A stretch of DNA of 43,589 nt from Frankiales bacterium (GTDB lineage Bacteria; Actinomycetota; Actinomycetes; Mycobacteriales; Geodermatophilaceae), in NCBI GenBank assembly GCA_025465155.1, contig JAODNJ010000025.1:1-43589 (forward strand), in the 5' to 3' direction. Below, one piece after another: positions 25,168 through 33,305 of this stretch. The stretch's first letter is position 1, and every line of letters starts with the position of its first letter. Position numbers and translations under genes: made by a program. The notes under the pieces are model-generated. The model had not been told where the DNA came from, did not search any database, and worked only from the letters and a program-made list of their open reading frames with translations.

Positions 25168-26784
25168 TCACGCGGGCGTGCCGGCCCGTGCCCGCCCGAG
25201 CACGAAACCGCGGTAGCCGTCCTCGGCCACGGAGTCACAGATCTTGCGGTAGCGCCCGACTCCGCCCGCGTAGGGCAGGAAGACACGGGCTTTGCCCGGC
25301 ACGTTGGACCCGACGTACCACGAGTTGGCGTGCTTGTAGAGCGTCCCGTCGGCCGCCTCGTCGACGTGCGTGGTCCACTGCTCCTCAGCCTCCACGGTCG
25401 CCTCGATGACGTCGTGGCCCTCCTCGCGCATCGTCGACAGGGCCCGGCCGACCCAGTCGACGTGCTGCTCGATGGCCAGGAACATGTTGCACAGGACGGC
25501 CGGACTGCCCGGGCCGGTGAGGGTGAAAAGGTTCGGGAAACCCGCGGTCTGCACCCCGAGGTAGGTCCGTGCGCCGTCCGCCCACTTGGCGGCGAGCGTC
25601 TGCCCGCCACGCCCCCGGATGTCGATGCGGGTGAACGAGCCGGTCATGGCGTCGAACCCCGTCGCCAGCACCAGGACGTCGAGCTCGTGGTGCTCTCCGC
25701 CGGCGCGCAGCCCGGTCTCGGTGATCTCCTCGATCGGCCGCTCGCGGACGCTCACCAGCCGCACGTTGGACCGGTTGAACGTGGCGAAGTAGCCGGTGTC
25801 GACGCAGATCCGCTTGCTGCCGATCGGATGGTCGTCGGGCGTCAGGAGCTCGGCGACGGCCGGATCCCGCACGATCGAGCGGATCTTGTCGCGGACGAAC
25901 TCGGCGGCCAGCTCATTGGCGTCCAGATCGCGCATGACGTCGTCGTAGGAGCCGAGGAACGGGAAGCCGCCGAGCTTCCACCGGGCCTCGAACTGCGCGC
26001 GGCGCTCGTCCTCGGGAACGGCGAGCGCCGACTGCCGGTTGATCGGCACGGTCGAGCCGGTGAACGACCGCCGCGCCTTCTCCCGGATGGCCGGGTAGTC
26101 GGCCCGGACGTCGCGGATCTGCTCCTCGGTCAGCCGGTCGTTCTCGGCGGAGATGCTGTAGTTGGCGGTGCGCTGGAACACGGTGAGCCGGGCGGCGTCC
26201 GCGGCCAGCTGCGGGACCACCTGGATCCCCGAGGACCCGGTGCCGATCACCCCGACCCGCTTGCCGGTGACGTCGACACCGTCGACCGGCCAGCGCGCGG
26301 TGTGGTGGAGCTGTCCGCGGAACCGCTCCAGCCCGGGAAACTCGGGCACCCGGGTCGCGGACAGCACGCCGGTGGCGAGGACGAGGAAACGGGCGTCGAC
26401 CTCCTCGCCCGTGTCGGTGGTGACCCGCCAGACGTCGGTGCCCTCGTCGTACGCCGCGGCGCCCACGCCGGTCCCGAAGGTGATGTGCCGGCGCAGGTCG
26501 AACCGGTCGGCCACGTGCTCGGCGTAGGCGAGAATCTCCGGCTGGGTCGGGTAGCGCTGCGACCAGGTCCACTCCTGCTGGAGGTCCTCGTCGAAGGAGT
26601 ACGAGTACTCCATGCTCTCGATGTCGCAGCGGGCGCCGGGATAGCGGTTCCAGAACCAGGTGCCCCCGACCCCGCTCCCCCGCTCGAAGACGCGCACCGT
26701 GAAACCGCGCCGGCGCAGGTCGTACAGGGCGTACATGCCGCCGAAGCCGGCACCGACGACCACGACGTCGACTCGATCGGTCAC
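25168..26784 (-). CDS. Type I Baeyer-Villiger flavin monooxygenase
   Basis: A 538-residue FAD/NADPH enzyme. The FAD loop is GAGFGG (residues 11-16), the Baeyer-Villiger fingerprint FxGxxxHxxxWP is FRGQLHHTARWP (Phe155 to Trp165), and the NADPH loop is GTGSSG (~181-186). It should insert oxygen next to a ketone to give an ester or lactone. The GTG at 26784 gives a normal N-terminus, and a TAATAT -10-like box sits six to seven bases upstream, suggesting a leaderless message. A GTG seven codons earlier lies inside the regulatory element and has no ribosome-binding site. It converges with the SDR and is a single-gene unit. Confidence 0.93.
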   Translation of the reverse strand: MTDRVDVVVVGAGFGGMYALYDLRRRGFTVRVFERGSGVGGTWFWNRYPGARCDIESMEYSYSFDEDLQQEWTWSQRYPTQPEILAYAEHVADRFDLRRHITFGTGVGAAAYDEGTDVWRVTTDTGEEVDARFLVLATGVLSATRVPEFPGLERFRGQLHHTARWPVDGVDVTGKRVGVIGTGSSGIQVVPQLAADAARLTVFQRTANYSISAENDRLTEEQIRDVRADYPAIREKARRSFTGSTVPINRQSALAVPEDERRAQFEARWKLGGFPFLGSYDDVMRDLDANELAAEFVRDKIRSIVRDPAVAELLTPDDHPIGSKRICVDTGYFATFNRSNVRLVSVRERPIEEITETGLRAGGEHHELDVLVLATGFDAMTGSFTRIDIRGRGGQTLAAKWADGARTYLGVQTAGFPNLFTLTGPGSPAVLCNMFLAIEQHVDWVGRALSTMREEGHDVIEATVEAEEQWTTHVDEAADGTLYKHANSWYVGSNVPGKARVFLPYAGGVGRYRKICDSVAEDGYRGFVLGRARAGTPA

Positions 26785-26800
26785 GCCGTCGATATTAGTA

Positions 26801-26814
26801 GACACGGTGTCAGA
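26801..26814 (-). promoter_or_regulatory. TCTGAC element, site G
   Basis: Read leftward: TCTGACACCGTGTC, containing a perfect GACAC-N-GTGTC palindrome. It is 17 bp upstream of the monooxygenase GTG and directly abuts the TACTAATAT -10 region, so a bound protein would block the promoter. Confidence 0.6.
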
Positions 26815-26829
26815 CGGGCGGCAGCTCCG

Positions 26830-28128
26830 TCAGCCGACCGGCGACGGCAGTGCTGCGCCGTCCAGCTGCGCCCTGGCTTCCTGCCGCCGGGTCGGCAGGT
26901 GGGCCGACGGCCACAGCCCGTCGGCGGCCTGGTAGCCGCGCAGCAGTTGCCGGGCGACGGTGACCTGGTGCACCTCGGTCGGGCCGTCGGCCAGCCCGAG
27001 GACCAGCCCGGTGAGCAGCGTGTTCATCAGGGGCAGCTCGTCGGTGACGCCGAGCGCGCCGTGCACCTGGATGGCCCGCTGGGCGACGTCGGTCAGCACG
27101 CGCGGCGTCATCACCTTGATGGCCGCGATGTCCTTGCGCACCCGCTGGTAGTCGTTGTACCTGTCGATCTGCCATGCCGTGTACATCACGAACATCCGGA
27201 ACTGCTGGATCTGGATGTAGGAGTCGGCCAGGAACGCCTGCACCGCCTGCTTGTCGGCGAGCAGGGTGCCCTGGGTGCGCCGGGAGAGCGCCCGCTCGGC
27301 CATCATGTCCAGCGCCGCCTGCGCCAGTCCGACGCTGCGCATGGCGTGGTGCACGCGCCCCCCGCCGAGTCGGGTCTGGGCGACCCCGAAGGCGTCGCCC
27401 TCGTCCCCGAGCAGCGAGTCGGCCGGCACCCGGACGTCGCGGTAGGTCATGAGGGCGTGGCTGCCCTCCCCCTCGGGGTCGCCGTAGAGGGCCACGTTCC
27501 GGTCGATCTCGATGCCCGGCGTGTCGGCGGGCACCAGGAACATCGACATGCGGTGCCGGACGGGTGCGTCGGGCGCGGTGACCGCCATGACGATGAAGAA
27601 CTCGGCCCACCGGGCGTTGGACGAGAAGAACTTCTGGCCGTTGATGACCCAGTCGTCACCATCCCGGACCGCGAGGGTGGTGAACTCGCCCGGGTCCGCG
27701 CCGGCCTGCGGCTCGGTCATCGAGAAGCACGAGACGATGTCGCCCTGCAGCAACGGCTCCAGGAAGCGTGCCTTCTGCTCGGGGGTCCCGTAGTGGGCGA
27801 TGATCTCCGCGTTGCCGGTGTCCGGCGCCTGGGTGCCGAAGATCCGCGGCGCCCACGACGAGCGGCCCAGGATCTCGTTGAGCAGGGCCAGCTTGAGCTG
27901 GCCGTAGCCGGGTCCACCGAGCTCGGGGCCGAGGTGGCAGGCCCACAGGCCCTGCATGCGCACCTCGTCCTTGAGCGGGTCGATGATCAACCGCTGCTCG
28001 GGCGTGTGCGGCTTGTAGACGTCGTGCGGCCACCGGAGGTCCAGCGGTGCCACGCGCGTCCGCACGAACTCGGCGGCCCAGTCCAGCTGGTCCTGGAACT
28101 CGGGGTCGGTGCTGAAGTCCCACGCCAT
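26830..28128 (-). CDS. Acyl-CoA dehydrogenase of the ACAD10/11-LvaC type
   Basis: A 432-residue acyl-CoA dehydrogenase with FSMTEPQAGADPGEFTT, FFSSNARWAEFFIVM, GRVHHAMRSVGLAQAALDMM and VHGALGVTDELPLMNTL. Where ordinary family members have the catalytic Glu (YEGT), this has Asp381 in LADGPTEVHQ, the form seen in vertebrate ACAD10/11 and bacterial LvaC, as I recall those sequences. Such enzymes work with an APH-fold kinase that phosphorylates 4-hydroxyacyl-CoA. That kinase is encoded two genes upstream. The stop lies 45 bp before the monooxygenase start and may be followed by readthrough. Confidence 0.9.
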   Translation of the reverse strand: MAWDFSTDPEFQDQLDWAAEFVRTRVAPLDLRWPHDVYKPHTPEQRLIIDPLKDEVRMQGLWACHLGPELGGPGYGQLKLALLNEILGRSSWAPRIFGTQAPDTGNAEIIAHYGTPEQKARFLEPLLQGDIVSCFSMTEPQAGADPGEFTTLAVRDGDDWVINGQKFFSSNARWAEFFIVMAVTAPDAPVRHRMSMFLVPADTPGIEIDRNVALYGDPEGEGSHALMTYRDVRVPADSLLGDEGDAFGVAQTRLGGGRVHHAMRSVGLAQAALDMMAERALSRRTQGTLLADKQAVQAFLADSYIQIQQFRMFVMYTAWQIDRYNDYQRVRKDIAAIKVMTPRVLTDVAQRAIQVHGALGVTDELPLMNTLLTGLVLGLADGPTEVHQVTVARQLLRGYQAADGLWPSAHLPTRRQEARAQLDGAALPSPVG

Positions 28129-28162
28129 GACGTGTTTCCTCTCGAGGGTCGCAACGGGCCGA

Positions 28163-28924
28163 TCAGGGGATGCCGCCGTCGACCCGGAGGGTCGCGCCGG
28201 TCGTGTAGCTGGAGGCGTCGGAGGCCAGGTAGAGCGCCGCGCCGACGATCTCGGCCGGCTCGCCGGTGCGCTGCAGGGCGTGGGACTTGGAGTTCTCCGC
28301 CACCGCGTCGAGGTCCCAGGCCTTGCTGACGTCGGTGAAGAACGGCCCGGACATCAGCGTGTTCACCCGGACGTGCGGGCCGAGGGTCTGCGCGAGGCCG
28401 TCGGTGAGGGAGTTCAGCCCGGCCTTCGCCGCCGCGTACGGGATGATCCACTCGCTGGACCGGATGGACCCCGTCGAGCTGACGTTGATGATCGAGCCGC
28501 GGCCGGCGGCCACCATCCGCTCCCCGACCAGCGCCGACAGCCGGAAGGGGCCCTTCAGGTTCAGGTTGACCACGGCGTCGAAGAGCTTCTCCGTGACGTC
28601 GGTGAGCCTGTCGTACACCGGCGACATCCCGGCGTTGTTGATGAGGACGTCGACCGTGCCGAACCGGTCGTAGGCGGCGTCCACGAGGCCGTCCAGCTGG
28701 TCCCAGCGCCCGATGTGCACGCCGTACGGCAGTGCCGCGCGGCCGGTGGTCCGCTCGATCTCCTCGGCGACCGCCCGGCAGTTGTCCAGGTTGCGGCTGG
28801 CGACGACGACGTCGGCCCCCATCCGCGCGCAGGCCAGCGCCATCTCCTTGCCCAGACCCCGGCTGCCGCCGGTGACCAGGACGACGCGGTCGGTCAGGTC
28901 GAACAGCTCGTCGGCGTACCCCAT
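28163..28924 (-). CDS. Short-chain dehydrogenase/reductase between kinase and dehydrogenase genes
   Basis: A 253-residue classical SDR: TGGSRGLG near residue 18, NNAGMSP, NVSSTGS and YAAAKAGL, ending GATLRVDGGIP. The second strand ends VASRNLDN, with an Arg that favours NADP(H). The ATG starts one base after the kinase stop. Its insertion between the kinase and the ACAD gene suggests it acts on the same substrate series, for example making or oxidising the 4- or 3-hydroxyacyl-CoA. Confidence 0.9.
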   Translation of the reverse strand: MGYADELFDLTDRVVLVTGGSRGLGKEMALACARMGADVVVASRNLDNCRAVAEEIERTTGRAALPYGVHIGRWDQLDGLVDAAYDRFGTVDVLINNAGMSPVYDRLTDVTEKLFDAVVNLNLKGPFRLSALVGERMVAAGRGSIINVSSTGSIRSSEWIIPYAAAKAGLNSLTDGLAQTLGPHVRVNTLMSGPFFTDVSKAWDLDAVAENSKSHALQRTGEPAEIVGAALYLASDASSYTTGATLRVDGGIP

Positions 28925-28925
28925 G

Positions 28926-29990
28926 TCAGCGCGCTCCGTCCGGCATCGTGCGGGCGACCGCGGCGGCGGTCCGGATCAGGGACAGGACGATGTCGCCGAA
29001 GGCCTCCACCTTCGGGTCCACCTTCTCGCCGTGGACGAAGGCCGCATAGCTCTTCTCGAGCACGACGCCGAGCTTCCAGCGGGCCAGCACGTCGTAGTAG
29101 CCGATGTCCTCGGTGGACCGCCCGCTCACCCGCTCGTAGTGGGCCAGCAGCTGCTCACGGGGCGGCATCGCGGTCAGGTCGGTGTAGGAGAGGTCGGCGT
29201 CCTCGATGCCCCGGGTGCCGAAGCCGATCAGCGCCCAGCCGAGGTCGAGCAGCGGGTCGCCGATCGTCGTCATCTCCCAGTCGATGATCGCCGCGAGCCG
29301 GGCGGGCGCCCCGTGGGCGAACATGACGTTGGCGAACTGGTAGTCGCCGTGCATGATCCCCGGCTCGTAGTGCCGGGGCTGGTTGCGGCGCAGCCAGTCG
29401 GCCGCCTCGTCGAGTCCCGGGAGATCCCGGAACCGGTAGGCGCCGAGGAAGGACAGCCAGCGGTCGACCTGGCGCTCGTGGAAGCGGTCCGGGCGGCCGA
29501 AGCCGTCGAGCCCTCGGGCTCGCCAGTCGACCCGCCCGAGCCGGGCGATCCCGTCGACGAGCTGGAAGGCCAGTTCGCCCCGTGCGCCGAGGTCCTCGTC
29601 GAACGGAGCCGGCCAGCCCCGGGTGTCGGCCGGGCACCAGCCGTCGATCGCCCGCATGACGTAGAAGGGCAGGCCGAGGATCTCGCCCGTTCCGTCACCC
29701 GCGACGAGCTCGGCGTGCGGGACATCGGTGCCTCGCAGTGCCGCCACCAGGCGCAGCTCCCGGCGCAGGCCGTCGACGCGGGAGGCCGGGGCGCCTGCCG
29801 GCGGCATGCGCAGCACCGTCCGCTCGCCGCCGCGCTCGAGGGCGAACAACTCGTTCTGCGAGCCACCCGACAGTCGCCGGACCGACGGCCGCTCACCCGC
29901 GCCCGCCACGCCCTCGTCGTCCATCCAGCGGGCGAGCCGCCCGACGTCGAGGGGATCCGCCGGTGCCACGGCTCCGTCGAGTGCGGACAT
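28926..29990 (-). CDS. APH-fold kinase, probable hydroxyacyl-CoA phosphotransferase
   Basis: A 354-residue aminoglycoside-phosphotransferase-fold protein. The catalytic loop is HGDYQFANVMF (Asp216, Asn221) and the metal-binding IIDWEM has Asp237. VLRMPP near residue 59 holds the ATP-contact region, although Arg stands where Lys is common. The AGGAGG six bases before the ATG fixes the start; an open frame continues upstream. Proteins of this subgroup are often misnamed acyl-CoA dehydrogenases because of fusion to ACAD domains. Here kinase and ACAD are separate genes, as LvaA and LvaC are. It is probably not an antibiotic resistance gene. Confidence 0.9.
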   Translation of the reverse strand: MSALDGAVAPADPLDVGRLARWMDDEGVAGAGERPSVRRLSGGSQNELFALERGGERTVLRMPPAGAPASRVDGLRRELRLVAALRGTDVPHAELVAGDGTGEILGLPFYVMRAIDGWCPADTRGWPAPFDEDLGARGELAFQLVDGIARLGRVDWRARGLDGFGRPDRFHERQVDRWLSFLGAYRFRDLPGLDEAADWLRRNQPRHYEPGIMHGDYQFANVMFAHGAPARLAAIIDWEMTTIGDPLLDLGWALIGFGTRGIEDADLSYTDLTAMPPREQLLAHYERVSGRSTEDIGYYDVLARWKLGVVLEKSYAAFVHGEKVDPKVEAFGDIVLSLIRTAAAVARTMPDGAR

Positions 29991-30029
29991 GGGGGGCCTC
30001 CTGGCGGACGACGCATCGGGACGGGGCCG

Positions 30030-30058
30030 AGAATAGCGTACCGCTACTGGCGGAACAA
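30030..30058 (-). promoter_or_regulatory. Leftward promoter of the kinase operon
   Basis: Read leftward: TTGTTC (30053-30058) and TATTCT (30030-30035) with a 17-base spacer. The -35 lies inside the palindrome at 30048-30068. Confidence 0.45.
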
Positions 30059-30068
30059 CGTTCTGCCA
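30048..30068. promoter_or_regulatory. Palindromic operator between kinase operon and TetR gene
   Basis: Arms TGGCGGAAC and GTTCTGCCA flank three bases, with a single mismatch. The site overlaps the leftward -35 box and lies just before the rightward TATAGAAT box (30076-30083). Size and position are typical of a TetR-family self-regulating operator. The TCTGAC element is absent here, so this unit may have its own control. Confidence 0.6.
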
Positions 30069-30075
30069 TCGACGG

Positions 30076-30083
30076 TATAGAAT
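30076..30083 (+). promoter_or_regulatory. -10-like box of the TetR gene
   Basis: TATAGAAT in a GGTATAGAAT context identical to the box before the operon at 1449. It lies eight bases after the palindrome and about 33 bases before the TetR start. Confidence 0.45.
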
Positions 30084-30115
30084 TCTCCGAACGGGCCCGA
30101 GGGGAGACTGTGCCG

Positions 30116-30778
30116 ATGGAGTGGGACACCGCACCGGCGTCGGTCCGTGCCGCCGTCGAGCGCGGCCTGGCCCGGCACCAGCGCGACGCGCTGGGCGAGG
30201 TGGACTCGATCCTCGAGGCGGCGCTGCGGGTGGCCGAGCGGGTGGCGCCGGCTGCGCCCAAGGTGGCCGACATCGTGGCCGAGGCGGGGACGTCGAACCA
30301 GACCTTCTACCGGTACTTCGGCGGCAAGGACGACCTGCTGTTCGCTGTGCTCGAGCGCGGCCTGATCCGGGTGCGCAGCTACCTCGAGCACCGGATGGCC
30401 AAGGCGCCCCGGCCGCTGGACCAGGTCGCCGCCTGGATCGACGGAGTGCTGATCCAGGTCACGCGCCCGACGGCGGCCCGGCAGGGCGCGGCGGTCATCC
30501 AGCAGGTGGTGCACACCGGACGCATGCGCGAACCGGAGGGCGCAGCGCTGACGGACAGGCTCGGCGAGTTGCTCGTCGCGCCACTGGGCGAGGCGGGCAG
30601 CACCACGCCGGAACTCGACGCGAAAGCGATCCAGGACGTCGTCATGGGCGCCCTCCAGCGGCACGTCATCCATCGGACGAGCCCCGACGCCGCCGAGCGG
30701 GAGCACCTCGTCGACTTCTGCCTGCGCGCCGTCAGCCGCCTCGACGGGGTTCCGCCGGACGTCCGCCCCGCGCGATGA
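30116..30778 (+). CDS. TetR-family transcriptional regulator
   Basis: A 220-residue protein. The N-terminal helix-turn-helix is VADIVAEAGTSNQTFYRYFGGKDDLLF (~residues 50-76), the hallmark TetR pattern. The C-terminal ligand domain is helical with no strong family mark. The ATG has GGGGAG nine bases upstream; a GTG two codons earlier is closer to it but less likely. It is divergent from the APH-SDR-ACAD operon, shares the palindrome with it, and overlaps the next gene by four bases. It probably represses both units and responds to an acyl-CoA or acid. Confidence 0.92.
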   Translation: MEWDTAPASVRAAVERGLARHQRDALGEVDSILEAALRVAERVAPAAPKVADIVAEAGTSNQTFYRYFGGKDDLLFAVLERGLIRVRSYLEHRMAKAPRPLDQVAAWIDGVLIQVTRPTAARQGAAVIQQVVHTGRMREPEGAALTDRLGELLVAPLGEAGSTTPELDAKAIQDVVMGALQRHVIHRTSPDAAEREHLVDFCLRAVSRLDGVPPDVRPAR

Positions 30779-31767
30779 GGGCGGTCCGCTGCACCGCCTA
30801 CGGGGAGCCGGAGGGCCTCACCCTGGCCGAGCTGCCCGACCCCGTGCCCGGGCCGGGCGAGCTGGTGGTCGACGTGGAGGCCGCCGCCGTCAACTTCACC
30901 GACGTGCTGTTCGTGGCTGACCGCTACCAGGTGCGCGCACCGCTGCCGTTCACCCCGGGCAGCGAGTTCGCCGGCCGGGTCGCGGCGACCGGGCCGGGCA
31001 CCACCGGGTTCGTGCCGGGGAACCGGGTCCGCGGCACGGGGACGACCGGGGCCTTCGCCGAGAAGGTGCTCGTCCCCGCGACGGCCGTGGTCGCCCTCCC
31101 CCCGGACGCCGATCCGGTCCTGGCCGCGGCGAGCGGCGTCGCGTCCGCGACGGCGTACTCGGCACTGCGCTCGGTCGCCGCCGTGACGCCGGGCGAGTGG
31201 GTCGCCGTGACGGGCGCGGCCGGCGGCGTCGGCTCGGCCGCGATCGTGCTCGCGCGGGCCCTCGGCGCCCGTGTCCTGGCCATCGTCTCCACACCGGCCA
31301 AGGCGGATTTCTGCACCGGACTGGGCGCCGACGCCGTCCTGGACCTGTCGTCCACCCCCGACGTCAAGCGGCACGTCCGCACGGCGACCGGCGGCGGCGC
31401 GGCCGTCGTCCTCGATCTCGTCGGCGGCGACCTGGCCGAGACGCTGCTGCGTGCGCTGGGCCGCGGCGGCCGCTTCGTCACCGTCGGGTACGCGTCGGGA
31501 GTCATCCCGCGGATACCGCTGAACCTGGTGCTGCTGAAGGGGGTGAGCGTGCTCGGCTTCGAGATCCGGACCTTCGCCGACGACCACCCCGAGCTGGCCG
31601 CCCGGGACCTCGCCGAGCTGGGGCTGCTGCAGGCCGACGGCCTGGGCGCGACCGTGACGGCCCGCTACCCCCTCGCCCGCGCCGCCGAGGCGCTGCGCTC
31701 GGTCGCCGACCGGCGGGCCATGGGCAAGGTGGTCCTCGACCTCGGCCCGGACGCCGGGACCGGCTGA
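30775..31767 (+). CDS. Zinc-free MDR oxidoreductase (quinone oxidoreductase-like)
   Basis: A 330-residue medium-chain dehydrogenase/reductase. The N-terminal GroES-like domain has VNFTDVLFVADRYQVRAPLPFTPGSEFAGRV, without the cysteines of zinc alcohol dehydrogenases. The Rossmann loop is TGAAGGVGSAA (~residues 144-154). Such enzymes reduce quinones or enoyl-CoA/enone double bonds with NADPH. The ATG overlaps the TetR stop, so it is made with the regulator. An acyl-CoA or enone reductase role would suit the island. Confidence 0.9.
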   Translation: MRAVRCTAYGEPEGLTLAELPDPVPGPGELVVDVEAAAVNFTDVLFVADRYQVRAPLPFTPGSEFAGRVAATGPGTTGFVPGNRVRGTGTTGAFAEKVLVPATAVVALPPDADPVLAAASGVASATAYSALRSVAAVTPGEWVAVTGAAGGVGSAAIVLARALGARVLAIVSTPAKADFCTGLGADAVLDLSSTPDVKRHVRTATGGGAAVVLDLVGGDLAETLLRALGRGGRFVTVGYASGVIPRIPLNLVLLKGVSVLGFEIRTFADDHPELAARDLAELGLLQADGLGATVTARYPLARAAEALRSVADRRAMGKVVLDLGPDAGTG

Positions 31768-31788
31768 CCGACCGGGCGCTGTCCCGGC
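31753..31788. terminator. Convergent-junction inverted repeat, probable terminator
   Basis: Perfect eight-base arms GCCGGGAC (31753-31760) and GTCCCGGC (31781-31788) enclose 20 bases. The left arm is in the last codons of the MDR gene, and the flavin reductase gene converges from the right. Confidence 0.5.
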
Positions 31789-31789
31789 G

Positions 31790-32392
31790 TCAGACGCGGA
31801 GCCCCCGGTTCCGCCGGGCCGACTCCAGTTGCGGCTCGTGGTTGCGCTCGTACCGGTCGATCCACTCGGCCGGCAGCCGCTTCCACGCCTCGCCGATCCG
31901 CAGCCTCGACCCGCCGGAGAACACCTCCGCGGCCACGACGTCGCCCACGAAGATCGTGCTCTCGTCGACGTCCAGGCTGTGCACCACGCGGGCCTCGACG
32001 TACATCAGCGCGTCGAGCAGGATCGGCGAGCCCGTGACGCCGTCCCTGGTCCGCAGCCGGCCGATCTTGTCGCCGTCCCGGCCGGAGCTGCCGCCCAGCG
32101 TCATGAGAATGTCCAGCGAGGACTGCAGGGCCTCCTCCGGGGCGGCTGCCAGCAGGTGCATCGCAAAGACGCCCGACTCGAGCACCATGTCGTGCGTCAG
32201 GTTGTACTTGGTCAGCGAGATGGTCGCCCGTGGCGCCTCGGGCACGATCGCTGCCGAGCCTGCGGACAGCGAGATGAGTCCGTTGCGGCGCCCGCGGGCG
32301 ACCGTCGTGACGGCGACCGGGAACGGCCGCAGGCCACTCAGGACCTCGTTCGCGGCCCCCAGATCGACTGGCGGTGGGGTGTGGTCGGCCAT
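31790..32392 (-). CDS. Flavin reductase-like (FMN-binding split-barrel) protein
   Basis: A 200-residue protein of the flavin reductase-like family: LRPFPVAVTTVARGRRNGLISLSAGSAA at the N-terminus, PRATISLTKYNLTHDMVLESGVFAMHLL, and GDKIGRLRTRDGVTGSP. It would reduce or bind FMN with NAD(P)H. AGGAG precedes the ATG. It could feed a two-component monooxygenase, but no matching large subunit is in the window; the BVMO and P450 do not need one. Site H lies 41 bp upstream. Confidence 0.85.
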   Translation of the reverse strand: MADHTPPPVDLGAANEVLSGLRPFPVAVTTVARGRRNGLISLSAGSAAIVPEAPRATISLTKYNLTHDMVLESGVFAMHLLAAAPEEALQSSLDILMTLGGSSGRDGDKIGRLRTRDGVTGSPILLDALMYVEARVVHSLDVDESTIFVGDVVAAEVFSGGSRLRIGEAWKRLPAEWIDRYERNHEPQLESARRNRGLRV

Positions 32393-32432
32393 CGTCGGCT
32401 CCTGTGCGGTCGGTCGCGGGCGCCACGGATGT

Positions 32433-32447
32433 GACGAGGCTGTCAGA
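32433..32447 (-). promoter_or_regulatory. TCTGAC element, site H
   Basis: Read leftward: TCTGACAGCCTCGTC followed by A, giving TGAC-N6-GTCA, the same spacing as site B. It lies between the divergent flavin reductase (41 bp) and SDR (49 bp) starts and could serve both. Confidence 0.6.
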
Positions 32448-32495
32448 AGATAAGCTCTCGACGCCTTCGTCGGCGACGCCAGGTCAGGAGCATGC

Positions 32496-33299
32496 ATGAG
32501 CACCGCACCACTGCGCACCGAGTTGCCCAACGATCCGTTCGACCTGTCCGGATCGGTCGCGCTGGTGACCGGCGCCAGCCGCGGGATCGGCCTCGCCTCG
32601 GCCCGCATGCTCGCCGGCCGCGGAGCCGCCGTGGTGCTCGCCAGCAACGAACCGGACGCCTGCGAGGACGCAGCGGCAGCGTTGCGCGCCGACGGCCGGT
32701 CCGCGATCGGCGTGGGCTGCGACGTCAGCGACCGCGCCCAGGTCGCCGATCTGGTGGCCGCGACCGTGGGCCGGTTCGGCCGGCTCGACGCAGTCGTCTC
32801 GAACGTCGGCATCATCCCGACACCCGGCCCGCTCGCCGACGTCGACGACGCCACGTACGACCGCGTGATGACCACGAACCTTCGCAGCGGGTGGTGGCTG
32901 GCGCTGGAGGCCCTGCCACTGCTGGCCGCCGACGGCGGTGGCAGCATCGTCTTCACCGCGAGCATCGCGGCGCTGCGCGGGAGCAGTGCCGTCGGCCTCT
33001 ACTCGCTGACCAAGGCCGGACTCGTCAGCCTGGCCCGCAACCTGGCCGTCGAGTGGGGGCCGCACAGCGTGCGGGTCAACGCGATCGCGCCCGGCCTCAT
33101 CGGCACCGACATGACCCGCGCGACGGTCGAGAATCCTGACCTCGTCGCACGGCGGATCGCGGGAACCCCTCTCCGCCGGATCGGCAGGCCTGACGACATC
33201 GCGGGAGCCGTCGCCTTCCTGGTCTCCCCCGCGGCCGCCTTCGTCACCGGGCACACCCTCGTCGTGGACGGCGGCGTCACGGCCAACCTCGGCAACTGA
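32496..33299 (+). CDS. Short-chain dehydrogenase/reductase
   Basis: A 267-residue SDR. TGASRGIG (~residues 25-32), SNVGI in place of NNAG, FTASIAALRG with the catalytic Ser, YSLTK, and the ending FVTGHTLVVDGG. The ATG follows AGGAGCATGC. It is followed after 71 bp by another SDR that has its own TCTGAC element, so the two may be separate units. Confidence 0.9.
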   Translation: MSTAPLRTELPNDPFDLSGSVALVTGASRGIGLASARMLAGRGAAVVLASNEPDACEDAAAALRADGRSAIGVGCDVSDRAQVADLVAATVGRFGRLDAVVSNVGIIPTPGPLADVDDATYDRVMTTNLRSGWWLALEALPLLAADGGGSIVFTASIAALRGSSAVGLYSLTKAGLVSLARNLAVEWGPHSVRVNAIAPGLIGTDMTRATVENPDLVARRIAGTPLRRIGRPDDIAGAVAFLVSPAAAFVTGHTLVVDGGVTANLGN

Positions 33300-33305
33300 C
33301 GAGGT

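Noticed and set aside
25330-28329. About 1,000-codon open frame on the + strand
   Set aside because: It lies opposite the monooxygenase, ACAD and SDR genes, all of which have clear catalytic motifs. The antisense product has none.
28926-29990. Aminoglycoside resistance gene
   Set aside because: The fold is shared, but co-transcription with an ACAD and an SDR, and resemblance to the kinase part of ACAD10/11, favour acyl-CoA metabolism.
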